The notes: generated from the letters alone by a model not told the origin. 13,278 nt of DNA from Gymnopilus junonius (GCA_015501075.1 JADNYJ010000782.1:1-13278), one strand, 5' to 3'; numbered from the stretch's first letter, positions 1 to 8,768 are shown. Translations and numbers: made by a program.

Positions 1-309
1 TATGAGGCAGTGAGGTAAACATATTTTGTGCATCAGTTGATTCGAATAATTTTTGGGCTTGGCACAAAAAATATGGTTTAAAAATAGAACAATTGGGCTG
101 CTCGTCGATTTCGAACGTTCGAGCTGTATAACATAAGTGGCAGAGAGGATAACGATTAGATCCGTTATTTGGGCATTTTGATTAGATTAGGGCGATTCTA
201 AATTTAATCAATTTCTTTTTCTCCTCCGATTTCTAATGAATTGATATTATACTACTCTTCATGTTACTCTACACTTTCCTCTTGAATAGCCCAATTATAA
301 CGACTTCAT
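1..309. other. AT-rich intergenic DNA downstream of the fasciclin gene
   Basis: No reading frame or RNA gene is visible here. The stretch is AT-rich and holds a perfect 12-bp palindrome at 111-122. Its right edge should include the 3' untranslated region and polyadenylation site of the minus-strand fasciclin gene. Confidence 0.5.
111..122. repeat. Perfect 12-bp palindrome TCGAACGTTCGA
   Basis: The sequence TCGAACGTTCGA reads the same on both strands. It lies about 190 bp past the fasciclin stop codon. A 12-bp palindrome can arise by chance, and nothing nearby shows whether it binds a protein. Confidence 0.5.
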
Positions 310-1449
310 CTAAAGCAGTAAAGAACCCAAAAATACAATAACAGCCAAAGAAGCACCCCTCGCATTCAGGGACATGTTCATGATACCAGCAGCTGAGGAA
401 TTAGCCGACGAGGCAGTTGAAGAAGAACTTGAAGCATTTGATCCTGAACCTGAAGGGACGGAGAGGACGCTTAAAGATAAACAACGAATTGTTAACACTT
501 ATTCACAGGAAGGCATAGCCTATGCGGACCTATCGAGAACGTGAACAACGCCATTTGCAACAATGACATCCGCAAGAACAACATTAGCCTTGTTAACCAT
601 GACCGAACTTCCAGACACCGTAATAGCCACATTGGCGCCCTCGACGGTGGGGAGGTTCATGGTAGATAGGTGGCTACTGTACCCAAGAGCGGGCACAACG
701 TGATATTCCAAGACCGACGCGAGTTGGGAAGTGGAAAGGCCGCTGACCGTGCTGGCGATGGCAGAGAACGCGGCGTTGGTAGGCGCGAAGACGGTGATGT
801 TGGGAGTGGTGTTGATAGTCGTCAATAGTCCAGCGGACATTACAGCTGAGGCGAGTGAGGTGAGATTATTGGTCGCGGCAGTGTCGGACACGGAAGGTGG
901 GATCGTAAGCACGGTGTCGATGATATGAATAACACCACCATCGAAAGTAATGTCCTAGGTTATGGGTTTAATTTTTTGATCCACGATTATTGAATAAGGA
1001 CGTACAGGTACGACAACGGACGATTTGGCTCTGAGTCCACTGAAGATATCAACGCCTCCACCCTGCTCAGCAACAGCTTCGACGACTTGGCCGCCTGTAA
1101 CATTTGTGAAAGACGAGTTGGTAAGGAGGGTGCTAGCAAACACCGGTGTCGTGGTAAACGCTGTGGATTTGAAGGCACCATTGACGACATGGTATTCCAA
1201 CAGAGCAGCTACCGTGCCAGAGTCTGCGGCTGCACCAGCTGGTGAGTTGAGGAAGGTCATAATAGCATCGTTATGAGGCGCCAGGAGGGTAATGTTCGTC
1301 GCGCTAGTCAAAGCACTGACGACGGCTGGTTGACTGTTTAAAAGAGTGACGAGGTTGCTTAGTTGAGTCTGATTCTGCAGGACGCTGATGATGGATTGTG
1401 CTGAAGCTGAGGCGGCCAGAACAAGAGGAAGAATAGATTTAGTGTACAT
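310..1449 (-). CDS. Secreted, probably GPI-anchored protein with two fasciclin (FAS1) domains
   Basis: Three exons on the minus strand, 1449-1006, 954-530 and 469-310, give 342 residues. Intron 1 (1005-955, 51 nt) runs GTACGT to CCTAG. Intron 2 (529-470, 60 nt) runs GTCCGC to TTTAAG, with a TTAAC branch-like site. The protein starts with a signal peptide, MYTKSILPLVLAASASA, likely cut before QS. Two FAS1 domains follow, at about residues 20-165 and 170-300. Each has the family's YH core (LLEYHVVNG and VLEYHVVPA) and ends in a VIHIIDTVL- or VVHVLDSVL-like strand. Splicing restores the end of domain 1 (VVVP joined to DITFDGGVIHII) and of domain 2. The C-terminus is Ser/Asn-rich and closes with a hydrophobic tail (AVIVFLGSLLL), the pattern of a GPI signal. 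FAS1 proteins act in adhesion at the cell surface or wall; the specific role here is unknown. Intron 2 has a weak donor, so the C-terminal join is slightly less sure. Confidence 0.9.
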
Positions 1450-2600
1450 AGTGGAAAAGAAAAGAAAGGTCGTGTAGGAGAACGAAAAAAAAGGACCACG
1501 ATCGACGCAGTTGTAGAGGTTGGAGAAAGAAGGCGAAGGAAAAGATAATGCGACAAGTAAACTTGAAGACCTTTTTATAAGAAATCATCATGGATTCGTG
1601 AGGTTTGCTATCCGCCGTCACAGTTTTCAATCGAAGGTTGAGTTGAAAGGATTGAACAATTCTTAGCTACATCAAAAAATCGTTCAAAAATAGTGAGCAA
1701 CAACATGGATATAAACATCTCTTTATATTGACATGAATATGCCGTGATAACTGAATGGGTAATTCAGGCACTTATTCATAAAAATTTCGTAAAATCCTTA
1801 CCATTTCACTTAATGTCTAAGCGTTGTGGTCAAATAAAAATATGATACTAAAGTGACAGAGGGAGCCAGTATAGTACGTAGTTGCGATGATACATTACAC
1901 GCGATGGCCATATGTATCATCTGAACTTATTTCCCTCGACAGTCCAACGTAGGAGTTGAGAAGAACGAAGCCCACATCCTAATGCACATAAGTCCTACAT
2001 ATCAGTCAGAAGGTGTTGATGGAGGGGCTGCTTACCCCGAGGCGACGCGCCAATGCTGTGAATGAGCATCATATCGGTCGCGGCTGGATAACAGTTCTCA
2101 TGACGCTGTCCATGACTGAGCGAAAACTCTCCAACTAAAATAGGCATCGCCGACAAATGCCCACGAGGAGAACGCGATGAGTTGCCGTTCGTCAGGCCAA
2201 CTGTTTTCATGGCAATACTAACTGTGTGTAGCAGGGAAATAGAGTGTAGTCCGGGAGTGACATCATAGATGCTATCAGTGGCAGTGCTTCCAAGAAGAAA
2301 TGCCGATTCGATAACGATATTTACACGAAGGCTCGTATCCCATTGGTGGAAATTTGACAAGGTGGAATATTTTCAAAGATGAAAAATGATGTTGGTATGT
2401 CGCTCAAGGGGGCCGAGCTTGAGCTTACATGTGAACACTTCAAACTGCCGAAGGATGGATGGTCTAGACCGCCCATTTATGATTAGATTAGATCAATAAG
2501 GTCACCTGACCATTAATTCACAAACAAACGATCCCTTCCAAATTGAATTGAATCCTACTGAACTTTGATTTCAAACTTATACCTCTTTCTTCCGGATACC
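1450..2600. other. Divergent intergenic region between the fasciclin and NF-YC genes
   Basis: This 1.15-kb gap lies between two genes transcribed away from each other, so it should hold both promoters. The fasciclin TATA box is near its left end. No TATA box stands out before NF-YC. A minus-strand frame is open at 2360-1995 (about 120 codons, no ATG at its start); its reading contains MPILVGEFSL, which faintly recalls the GEWS/GEFS region of GH5 exo-glucanases, but I cannot support a gene. A CCAAT core lies on the minus strand near 2341-2350 (CCACCAATGG). Confidence 0.45.
1572..1579 (-). promoter_or_regulatory. TATA box of the fasciclin gene
   Basis: The minus strand reads TATAAAAA about 123 nt upstream of the fasciclin ATG at 1449. 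That leaves room for a 5' leader of roughly 90 nt. Assignment is by motif and position only. Confidence 0.55.
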
Positions 2601-3578
2601 ATGTCCTCGCACCAGCAACAGCAACCATACGTGCAAGCAGGCGAACCACTGAATGACTTCTTAAGGTCGTTCTGGCAACGCCAAATCGACGCTGCGGAGC
2701 AGGAAACACCGGATTATCGGCACCCACCACTGCCTTTGGCGAGAATTAAGAAGGTCATGAAGAGTGATCCTGATGTTAAAGTGCGTTACTTTAATTGTGT
2801 GTAGAAGGGATGACATCTGACAACTTGAAAAGATGATTGCTGCAGATGGTACATATCCCTCCTTGTTCGCGTATGGTTTGGCGGAATGAGGTTCTGAAAC
2901 CCGTCAATCTTTGCTTCTGTCCAGCTCCCATTTTATTCTGCAAAGCATGCGAAAGTGCGTTGAATAATTGATATCACCCAACTTATACTTATTTCTTCCT
3001 ACACAAACCCATAGTATTCATAGCGGAAATCACCGCCCGCGCTTTCATCGTCGCAGACTCCAACAAGCGGCGCACGCTCTCCAGAGCAGATATCGCCAAG
3101 GCTCTGAGCAAGGCTGACCAGTTCGATTTCCTGATTGATATTGTGCCTCGAGAGGAGGCTGGCTTTGGTAGTCCGATGAATGGAGGATCGGGGTCTGGTG
3201 GGGCTGGAGGAGCGGGCGGTGGGGCAGGGTCGGGCGGTACTGGAGGTGCAGCAGGAGGAGCAGGAGCGCCGAAGAAGGGGAGTGGGACAAGTAGTGGGAA
3301 AGATCATTCGGTATGTTTTCTTTCTGCCACTGGGCTGGGCAGGGTCTTATGACGTTTTTCTGTTCCATATTAAGGGATCGACGCAAGAAGAGCAGGACAT
3401 ACACGGTTCGGATTCGACGATGAGGAGTAGTGAGACACTGGAAGAGGTGGGCTTACCGTACTATGTCCTATTCCTCTTCTCGGCCAGCATAACTGACCGG
3501 TGCTCTCTTCCACCTTCACAGCTCGACGTATTACTAGTGAGCCGACACCACTCACCGCAACACGGTTCTCTGTCGTAA
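2601..3578 (+). CDS. hap5: CCAAT-binding factor subunit NF-YC (HAP5), histone-fold protein
   Basis: Six exons (2601-2780, 2833-2848, 2925-2954, 3015-3310, 3375-3446, 3522-3578) give 216 residues. NF-YC pairs with NF-YB through its histone fold, and NF-YA joins to bind CCAAT promoters in the nucleus. The N-terminus holds the FWQRQI helix. The histone fold runs from about residue 47 to 115: [17 protein letters not shown], then [42 protein letters not shown] and [14 protein letters not shown], the order and motifs of NF-YC/HAP5. A Gly/Ala-rich linker (about 125-150) and a short acidic tail follow. All introns are GT-AG (52, 76, 60, 64 and 75 nt) and each lands where the conserved protein continues. 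Exon 2 is only 16 nt. The last two exons lie outside the conserved fold and are less certain. Related histone-fold proteins such as the Dpb3/POLE4 subunits are less likely given the [12 protein letters not shown] ending. Confidence 0.93.
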
Positions 3579-4020
3579 TTCAGGACAGGACCGCTAGGTC
3601 CCTCTTGACGGGTCTCGTCTTGTCCAGACTTCTTCCTACGTCATCTTCCTTGGTATTTTCCCGAGGCCCCTTACTTTTTTACCTTCTTTCGCCGCTTACC
3701 TTTCTGCTATTATTATTTTCTGTTCAAGGGTTTGATACCTGTCATACTCTCTTTCCGGACGCTTTCTATATATTCTGTTTTTGTGACTTGCAATTGTCTA
3801 GCTCAGTCATCTCTCGAGTATCATTTTATTTGCTTTGTAGATAGTTAAGGTTATTGTAGCGTAGGATTCTTAAAACTTGATGACTTCGACGTCAGTGAAT
3901 GCCACTGAAGCATACTACCTGCAGTTAGACTCTCCAAGTTTTTGTCGAATTGTTGAGTTGATGCTGCTCTTTGATTCTGACAGCATCAGTACAATAACTG
4001 TCTTTGCTTCAAACTCACAT
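3579..4020 (+). other. NF-YC 3' region and upstream region of the next gene
   Basis: Long T-rich and pyrimidine-rich tracts at about 3650-3730 suit 3' untranslated and intergenic DNA. The frame of the next gene is open from an ATG at 3880, but residues before 4021 do not resemble its family, so I read 3880-4020 as probable 5' leader. No RNA gene or repeat was seen. Confidence 0.45.
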
Positions 4021-4751
4021 ATGTCAATCCGACCCGGAGACATCTTTGTTACCTTGTTCCTCCGCTCTGATTTGACGAGCTTTCATTGGGCTTTAGCCAT
4101 CTGTTCAGGGCATTCTGGGAACGACGGAAGAGGAAAAGATGATGAAAGAGGAGGAAGAAACAAATGGCTGAAGATGCACGCGAAGAATACACATGGTGGC
4201 GTTTGGCGGTACGAGTGCCTGGAGTTGGAAGGAAACGAGGATGGGGTGCTAGAGGATGCGAGCGTGCTCATTCAGATAGGTAAGTGATACTTTGGACGCT
4301 TATTCTAAAGGCGTTTTGGTGTGTAGAAGAACTGAAATTGGTCTATTAAGGCAATCTTGCTACCACCATACTCGCCACGACGATCTCTCAGATGGATACC
4401 CTCTTCAGAGAAATACCACACAGAACGGATCGAATCGATGGGGGTCGCAAGACGAAGTATGATTGCATTATCTGGCTTAGGGATGGCAGTCCGGAAACTT
4501 AATGGGAAGTTGGGATCGTCAATCTCAACTTGAACTCGCCAACGAACGATTCGGGCCCTGATTCTGGAGGAAAGGGTGTCGGAGTGGTTAAGCTGGAAGA
4601 GGAGTGTCGTACGTATGGGGAGGGGTTTTTACGGATTCAGAAGGGTAAAAAAAAAGGAGCAAGACAGAATCATGCTGGTCAAGTCGAGGTTTTTGACCTA
4701 CGCAGTGCGCTAAAGTTGAGCCTGAAAGTTAAGACTAATATAGTAGCGTAA
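4021..4751 (+). CDS. DUF6914-like fungal protein, possibly disrupted near its C-terminus
   Basis: The start at 4021 gives MSIRPGDIFVTLFLRS, then FHWALAIC, KMHAKNTHGGVWRYE, FREIPHRTDR and YDCIIWLRD. This order (a TLFLR or ALYAR strand, a HWAL motif, a HAKN and W-R-Y-E segment, then C-x-IW) recalls the agaric DUF6914 family; function is unknown. An in-frame ATG at 3880 is an alternative start. Intron 1 (4280-4350, 71 nt, GTAAGT to TTAAG) restores the frame. Exon 2 runs on from 4351 and the same frame meets a TAA at 4500-4502. Past the stop it stays open to 4751, and GVVKLEEECRTYGEGF looks like the family's C-terminal part. Either an in-frame 81-nt intron at 4489-4569 with a weak GTCCGG donor removes the stop, or the gene is broken. 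Another frame over the stop region reads MAVRKLNGKLG, which would fit the missing segment and favours a frameshift. Confidence 0.6.
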
Positions 4752-4767
4752 TAAGTTCACTAATATG

Positions 4768-4860
4768 TCTCTGTTAGTATATCGGTTAGTACACGCGCCT
4801 GTCACTCCGCATTAGTGTTCGCTGACCGCGCGAAGCTGGGTTCGACTCCCAGACAGAGAG
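4768..4860 (+). tRNA. tRNA-Asp (anticodon GTC) with a 22-nt intron
   Basis: The cloverleaf can be drawn completely. The acceptor stem pairs TCTCTGT (4768-4774) with ACAGAGA (4853-4859), with G at 4860 as discriminator. The D-stem is GTAT/GTAC. The anticodon stem is CGCGC (4794-4798) with GCGCG (4828-4832), and anticodon GTC lies at 4801-4803. The T-arm is CTGGG-TTCGACT-CCCAG. The intron (4805-4826) sits after position 37, the standard nuclear place. Its third base from the end is G, which can make the usual anticodon-intron pair with C32. The mature tRNA is 71 nt before CCA addition. The variable loop has only three bases (AAG), one fewer than usual. Confidence 0.9.
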
Positions 4861-5209
4861 CTATCATAGATCATTACTTCATTTTGACTCATTTTTCCTT
4901 CTGACTTGCTTGTGTAAGTAAGTGAACACATGTTGCGGAACGCAGGTCCTGTACAGTACTCCAGTCATGAACTTCATAGGGCTTGTCACTGTCAGCACAT
5001 TCGTTACATTTTCTGCTTTTCCAAGATCTGTCATCATTGATTATTAAAGTCTTATATGAATTTGACTGTGAGTCAACCGTGAGTTTACTGTGTTCTCCAA
5101 ATTTTGGAGGTCATCGCCTAACCTTTCTGCTCAGGCGCATACCCTCTCTAGAATAGCACACCATCTCTCTCCCCTCACATCTCGTCCGCATCATGACACT
5201 TTGACTAAG
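4861..5209. other. Spacer between tRNA-Asp and the histidine-rich repeat gene
   Basis: Apart from the polymerase III T runs, no gene or repeat is visible. The frame of the downstream ORF is open from about 5090 but lacks an ATG until 5210. A pyrimidine-rich stretch at 5155-5185 could be part of its leader. Confidence 0.4.
4882..4896 (+). terminator. RNA polymerase III terminator of the tRNA gene
   Basis: Two T runs follow the tRNA: TTTT at 4882-4885 and TTTTT at 4892-4896. They begin 22 bases after the last tRNA base. Runs of four or more T on the coding strand stop RNA polymerase III. Confidence 0.6.
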
Positions 5210-5927
5210 ATGAACCACGACAAAGCACGCACACCGGGGCATTCCCACGAAGTGCTGGACAATTCCAAGGGCCCTCATCATCTCCAAGCACTCAAAATTA
5301 AAGCCACCGAACATGCACATACTAAGGCTCTAGAGCACGGACCGAAGAATCTTCATCATGTCGATGCTCTGAGGAGGCTGCGCCCTCAAGAACATGTCGG
5401 AGCAATCAAGGGGAAAAAGGCGCACACATCGACCCTTAAAGACACAAGAACCCGCACCACATCGACGGTCTTACGTATTTCTGTACACGAGAGAAAGTCG
5501 ATGCAAACAATGCGAATAATATATACAGAAAAGTTTTAGATGACCTAAAGGAACCTCACCATCTCGATGCCCTCAAACGTTTTGCAGACCAATGCCGGAA
5601 AGGGGAAGAGACCCGCGCTTCAATAGCCCATGCGCATAAGGCCCTCCAAAGGAAGGCGTCGTCCAAAGAAAATATGTTCAGCAAGAAAGGCAAGAAATTG
5701 ACTATACCCAAGAGTCAACGCCTTGAGAGATCTGATGAGACCGGGCGTCACCGCTTTCATGAACATGAAGAACTGAATTCGGTCATCACCGCCAGTTCCC
5801 GTTTGGAGAAATAGATTGCCATCGCCATGAGCAAGCCGAATTTGGCCCTCACTGTCACCATGAGTTCGAGGAATTGGCTCCCCACCGGGCTCATAAGTTC
5901 GAAGAGCTTTGGCCGTCGAGCATATGA
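5210..5927 (+). pseudogene. Broken gene for a histidine-rich protein with a 34-residue HHxDAL repeat
   Basis: I do not recognise the family. From the ATG at 5210 (MNHDKARTPGHSHEVL) the frame encodes GPHHLQALK and KNLHHVDALRRL, then runs into unrelated sequence and stops at 5539. From about 5440 the next frame continues the pattern with KNPHHIDGLTYF and KEPHHLDALKRF and reaches a TAG at 5812. A third frame then reads TEFGHHRQF and AEFGPHCHHEFEEL up to a TGA at 5925. The same repeat in successive frames shows at least two single-base losses, near 5430-5445 and near 5770. No intron with good borders explains the shifts. The product would be very rich in His, Lys, Glu and Ala, mostly helical and probably soluble, with no signal peptide or membrane segment. 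Assembly errors could mimic these indels. Confidence 0.55.
5270..5583 (+). repeat. Degenerate tandem repeat, unit about 102 bp (34 residues)
   Basis: The PHH-type core begins at 5276, 5354, 5455 and 5557 (first base of the HH codons). The last two copies are exactly 102 bp apart. The middle pair is 101 bp apart, which is 102 minus one base and matches the frame change between them. The first interval is 78 bp. An earlier weak copy (PHHDTL) lies at 5186-5200. The copies are conserved as protein more than as DNA. Confidence 0.6.
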
Positions 5928-6143
5928 CAACGGAGATTTTGGCCACCGCCAGCGCATTGAACGCCTCGCCCATGAGGGCGGTCGTTTGTGACGCTTGAAC
6001 AGGTGGTGCCCTTGACTGTAATGCATTATGTGCTGGTAGTTTAAAATTCTGCAGAACGTTCTTTCAGGTGGATGAGTGATCAACATAGCTCTTCTATTGC
6101 ACAATAGGTATACACGTCAATGCTAGCCAAACAGGGAAGTAAA

Positions 6144-8146
6144 TTAAAACTTCCCCAATGAAGCATTGCTTGGCCAAAAGCCGTCAAAGAGGTCAAGAAC
6201 CAGGTTTGTAGCCTGCTTCTCGCCTCTATCATCCAGAAACCTATCGAGTGATGTAACCGTTCCAACGTACTGTACCAAGTGGTCGGATATTTCAAGATCC
6301 GTGTATAAATCGAGGCTTAAATATTGAGCTTGAAGATCAAAAGTAAGGTTGTCGAGAGGGCATCCAATGGCAGCTCGCTGTTGAGACAACTTCACAAGTC
6401 CGAGAACGATCGAAAGGGGAGACAGCTTATATTTGTTGCCCAGAAAATCGCGGGTGGGAGAGGTGGCGTCAAGGTGCCCCTTCGACCGCGAATAACGTAT
6501 TGTTATGGCCTTCAACTCCGGAAAAGGTACGTCATGAGGGGTAAGGATCTCGAAAAGACCCAGAGCCTGAAAGATAAGACTGACATCCATATCGAACATG
6601 GACAGGTGTTGGACGTTGGGAAGCGTGGCAAAAATCAGTCGATATTCATCAGCTGTCAGCGCCGCTTCGGCGACCGCTGGGGTTAAGCACAGTTTCTCAA
6701 CACGCTCAAAGATGCGACGGTGGTCGCGAAAAAGGGGTATATACTGAGGAAGTTGAAGCCGCCTTGAATAAAGACAGCATTCTTGTAGATCCCTATCATA
6801 TTTTGACCCTTTACGGCAGTAAAGTTGACCTGCCTTACGTCGAGGTCCCATCCTCGGCCTAGGGTCCTCGCAGTACCTGGATCAACGGGGAACAGGATCG
6901 AGGAAAGGTATTTCAAATCTTTGCCCCATATACATCTCTTGGCAGTGCCAGGTATGACGAGATGCGCAAGAAAATAAGTGATATCGCCGCTGGAAGCCCA
7001 ATCTCCAATCTCCAACGATTTCAGCATAGAGAGCCGGATTGGGGTACGTTTGGAAATGTGGCTCAATGATTCCACATGGTTGATTTTATCCATTACAGGC
7101 CCTGCTCGTACCAGTGTAAGGAGTTCTAGAGTATTAGAGGATGCCTGGACCATGTCAAGGAAAGAGACCGCATCCGAGTAAAATTTCGTTTGGTCGGATG
7201 TCCGAGGTTGATCAAAAAGGGCAAGATGGGTAAGGTTGTTTGGTATGCATCGGGCATTGAAATTGATCATATATTCTGCGACCGGTGAGCCATGAAAGGA
7301 ACAACTTCCGCGTTTGAGGGGACAAGGCAGAGAAGAGTTTCCTGAATATGTCGACGCCATGTGTGGCTGATGTAGGTCCTGTTGAAGACGTTTTCGAAGA
7401 AATTGCCGGAACAATCATTCGACTGAATTGATCTCTCTGGACAACGGCATCGACAGGAAAGCTACTATGAAAATAAAGCTCGCTAATTCGGTCCGCATTT
7501 GTGAATAACAAGCGTACGGCGCGAAGTAAGCTTGCCGTCTGCGGAATGCTGGGTCCCTCATTTCGCCTTGTAAACCCGTTTCCTAACAAGGTTCCGCAAA
7601 ATATGGTGAGTGGAAGCTGTTCTGACTTGCCTAGAAAAGTCGCGACATGCGCAGAATTGCTGTGAGTGTGGATACGGGTCCATAAGGAAGGAGTTTCATG
7701 TGCAACAGAACGCCAATGTCGACAGACATGAGTAACATTGACCCATGAATTAGGGTCCAGATGAGTCGAGCCTTGACAATTATTCGAGAATGGGTCATCC
7801 TCTCCGTCCTCCTGAAGGAAGGAGAAGATGCGCACTAGGACGCATACCGGAAGTGTATTCACCGACCTCAAGGCATTTTTCAGCACTTTCACAAGCGACA
7901 GGCTTGCCTCAACCTGTCGTTCAATCTCTTCAATCTAGTCTCGGTGTTACTGATTAATAAGAAGCCAGGATCAACCTGCAGAGTTTTCATACCTGGGGTT
8001 CCGCATATCTGACAAAGGTCAAAAAGGGCCATACAAGGAAGATAAAAAACTCACCGTTGTCGTCCTTTACTCGAGACTGCGTTCTGGAGAGCTGAGAGTA
8101 GCCAGAGCGACAATAAGGATTCTTCTTCAGTGTCAGAGCCCTGCAT
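6144..8146 (-). pseudogene. F-box protein gene with two compensating frame changes
   Basis: Reads from 8146 (MQGSDTEEESLL) to a TAA at 6146-6144. Coding exons are 8146-8055, a 16-nt exon 8008-7993, and from 7934 on; the introns (8054-8009, 46 nt; 7992-7935, 58 nt) are GT-AG and keep the frame. A short coiled segment (IEEIERQVEASL) precedes the F-box (about residues 61-115): VNTLPVCVLVRIFSFLQ, then DPNSWVNVTHVCRHWRSVAH and PSLW. Leucine-rich strands follow. F-box proteins join Skp1-cullin ubiquitin ligases, where the C-terminal part picks the target. Similarity to the plus-strand paralog at 8769-10515 moves to another frame between about 7300 and 7230 (NNLTHLALFDQ onward) and back near an A5G4 run at 6729-6737, after which IFERVEKLCL continues. 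The shifts cancel, so the last part is again in the starting frame. The spliced, repaired product would be about 630 residues. An active gene with assembly errors is the alternative. Confidence 0.7.
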
Positions 8147-8155
8147 GATGTTTGC

Positions 8156-8213
8156 CTGCATGACCGATACCAGTTAGTACTGGGATTGCTAGAGAATACT
8201 CCAACGCACGTAC
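8156..8213 (-). other. Probable 5' leader intron of the minus-strand F-box gene
   Basis: On the minus strand this 58-nt stretch runs GTACGT to CATGCAG and has a perfect TACTAAC branch site at 8179-8173. The exon frame leading into the F-box coding region meets TAA directly at the upstream junction, so translation most likely begins at 8146 and this intron lies in the 5' untranslated region. Confidence 0.6.
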
Positions 8214-8262
8214 TTAGAGAGACAGGGCCGCGTATGCTCATATGTAGATCGGCTCCTTATGT

Positions 8263-8373
8263 ATCCAAACTGTGATGGGCGGGTCGTCCAACTGCGTGGT
8301 CGCGCTCGTTGCGATGCAGTACTACTGCGGGAAGTTCGATCAGACTTGGCATCCACGTCTGGAACCAATATGA
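8263..8373 (+). pseudogene. Possible remnant of the first part of a Ras-like small GTPase
   Basis: One frame reads VMGGSSNC, ALVAMQYYCGKFDQTWHPRLE and then stops at 8373. Ras-type GTPases have at their N-terminus a glycine-rich P-loop, then an ALT-IQ helix, a G-HF turn and a DPT-IED switch I. Order and spacing fit, but the GK[ST] of the P-loop is missing and the frame ends where switch I should continue. It may be a decayed fragment or a chance likeness. It lies between the two F-box genes, upstream of both. Confidence 0.25.
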
Positions 8374-8768
8374 GGACTACGATTTCATTCTGAAGGCCCT
8401 CAACGACAGAGGAATGGAAGAAATCATAACGAACGACGAAAACCTGATGAAAACAATAACGTGAGCTGGCAGGACCCGATTGACGGAAATCCCCGTCATC
8501 AAACTTGCTCCCGTCTTCAGAGAAATAAGATTTTTCTCTTTCCCTTACTAGGCTCTTTTTTAATCAGGAATTATGAAGCCTGACTCGAATGCCAAGTCTG
8601 ACGAACTGTCTCCCATGCGGCACAGTAACTGTGGAGCGTTAAAACGAACTCTGTCGACTCCGGCTTTGTAAATAATTTTTTTAAATGTACGGACATGTCG
8701 GGCAGGGAAGCTTGCGCAGGCCATAGAGGAATGCTTAAAAGTCCTGAGTGTTTCTTTTGCAATCTTCG

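Noticed and set aside
1359..1630. Minus-strand ORFs upstream of the fasciclin ATG
   Set aside because: Phe/Leu/Ser-rich translation of the pyrimidine-rich leader and promoter; the TATA box lies inside, so they are not coding.
3045..3404. Minus-strand ORFs opposite NF-YC exon 4
   Set aside because: They are the complement of the Gly/Ala-rich repeat codons of NF-YC and consist of low-complexity Ser/Pro/Leu runs; the plus strand has the conserved histone fold.
3180..3578. 132-codon plus-strand ORF spanning the NF-YC 3' half
   Set aside because: It is out of frame with the histone fold and reads through introns. Only its last codons from 3522 coincide in frame with the proposed final NF-YC exon.
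6324..7181. Plus-strand ORFs opposite the minus F-box gene
   Set aside because: The minus strand carries the paralogous protein similarity; the plus frames show no motif.
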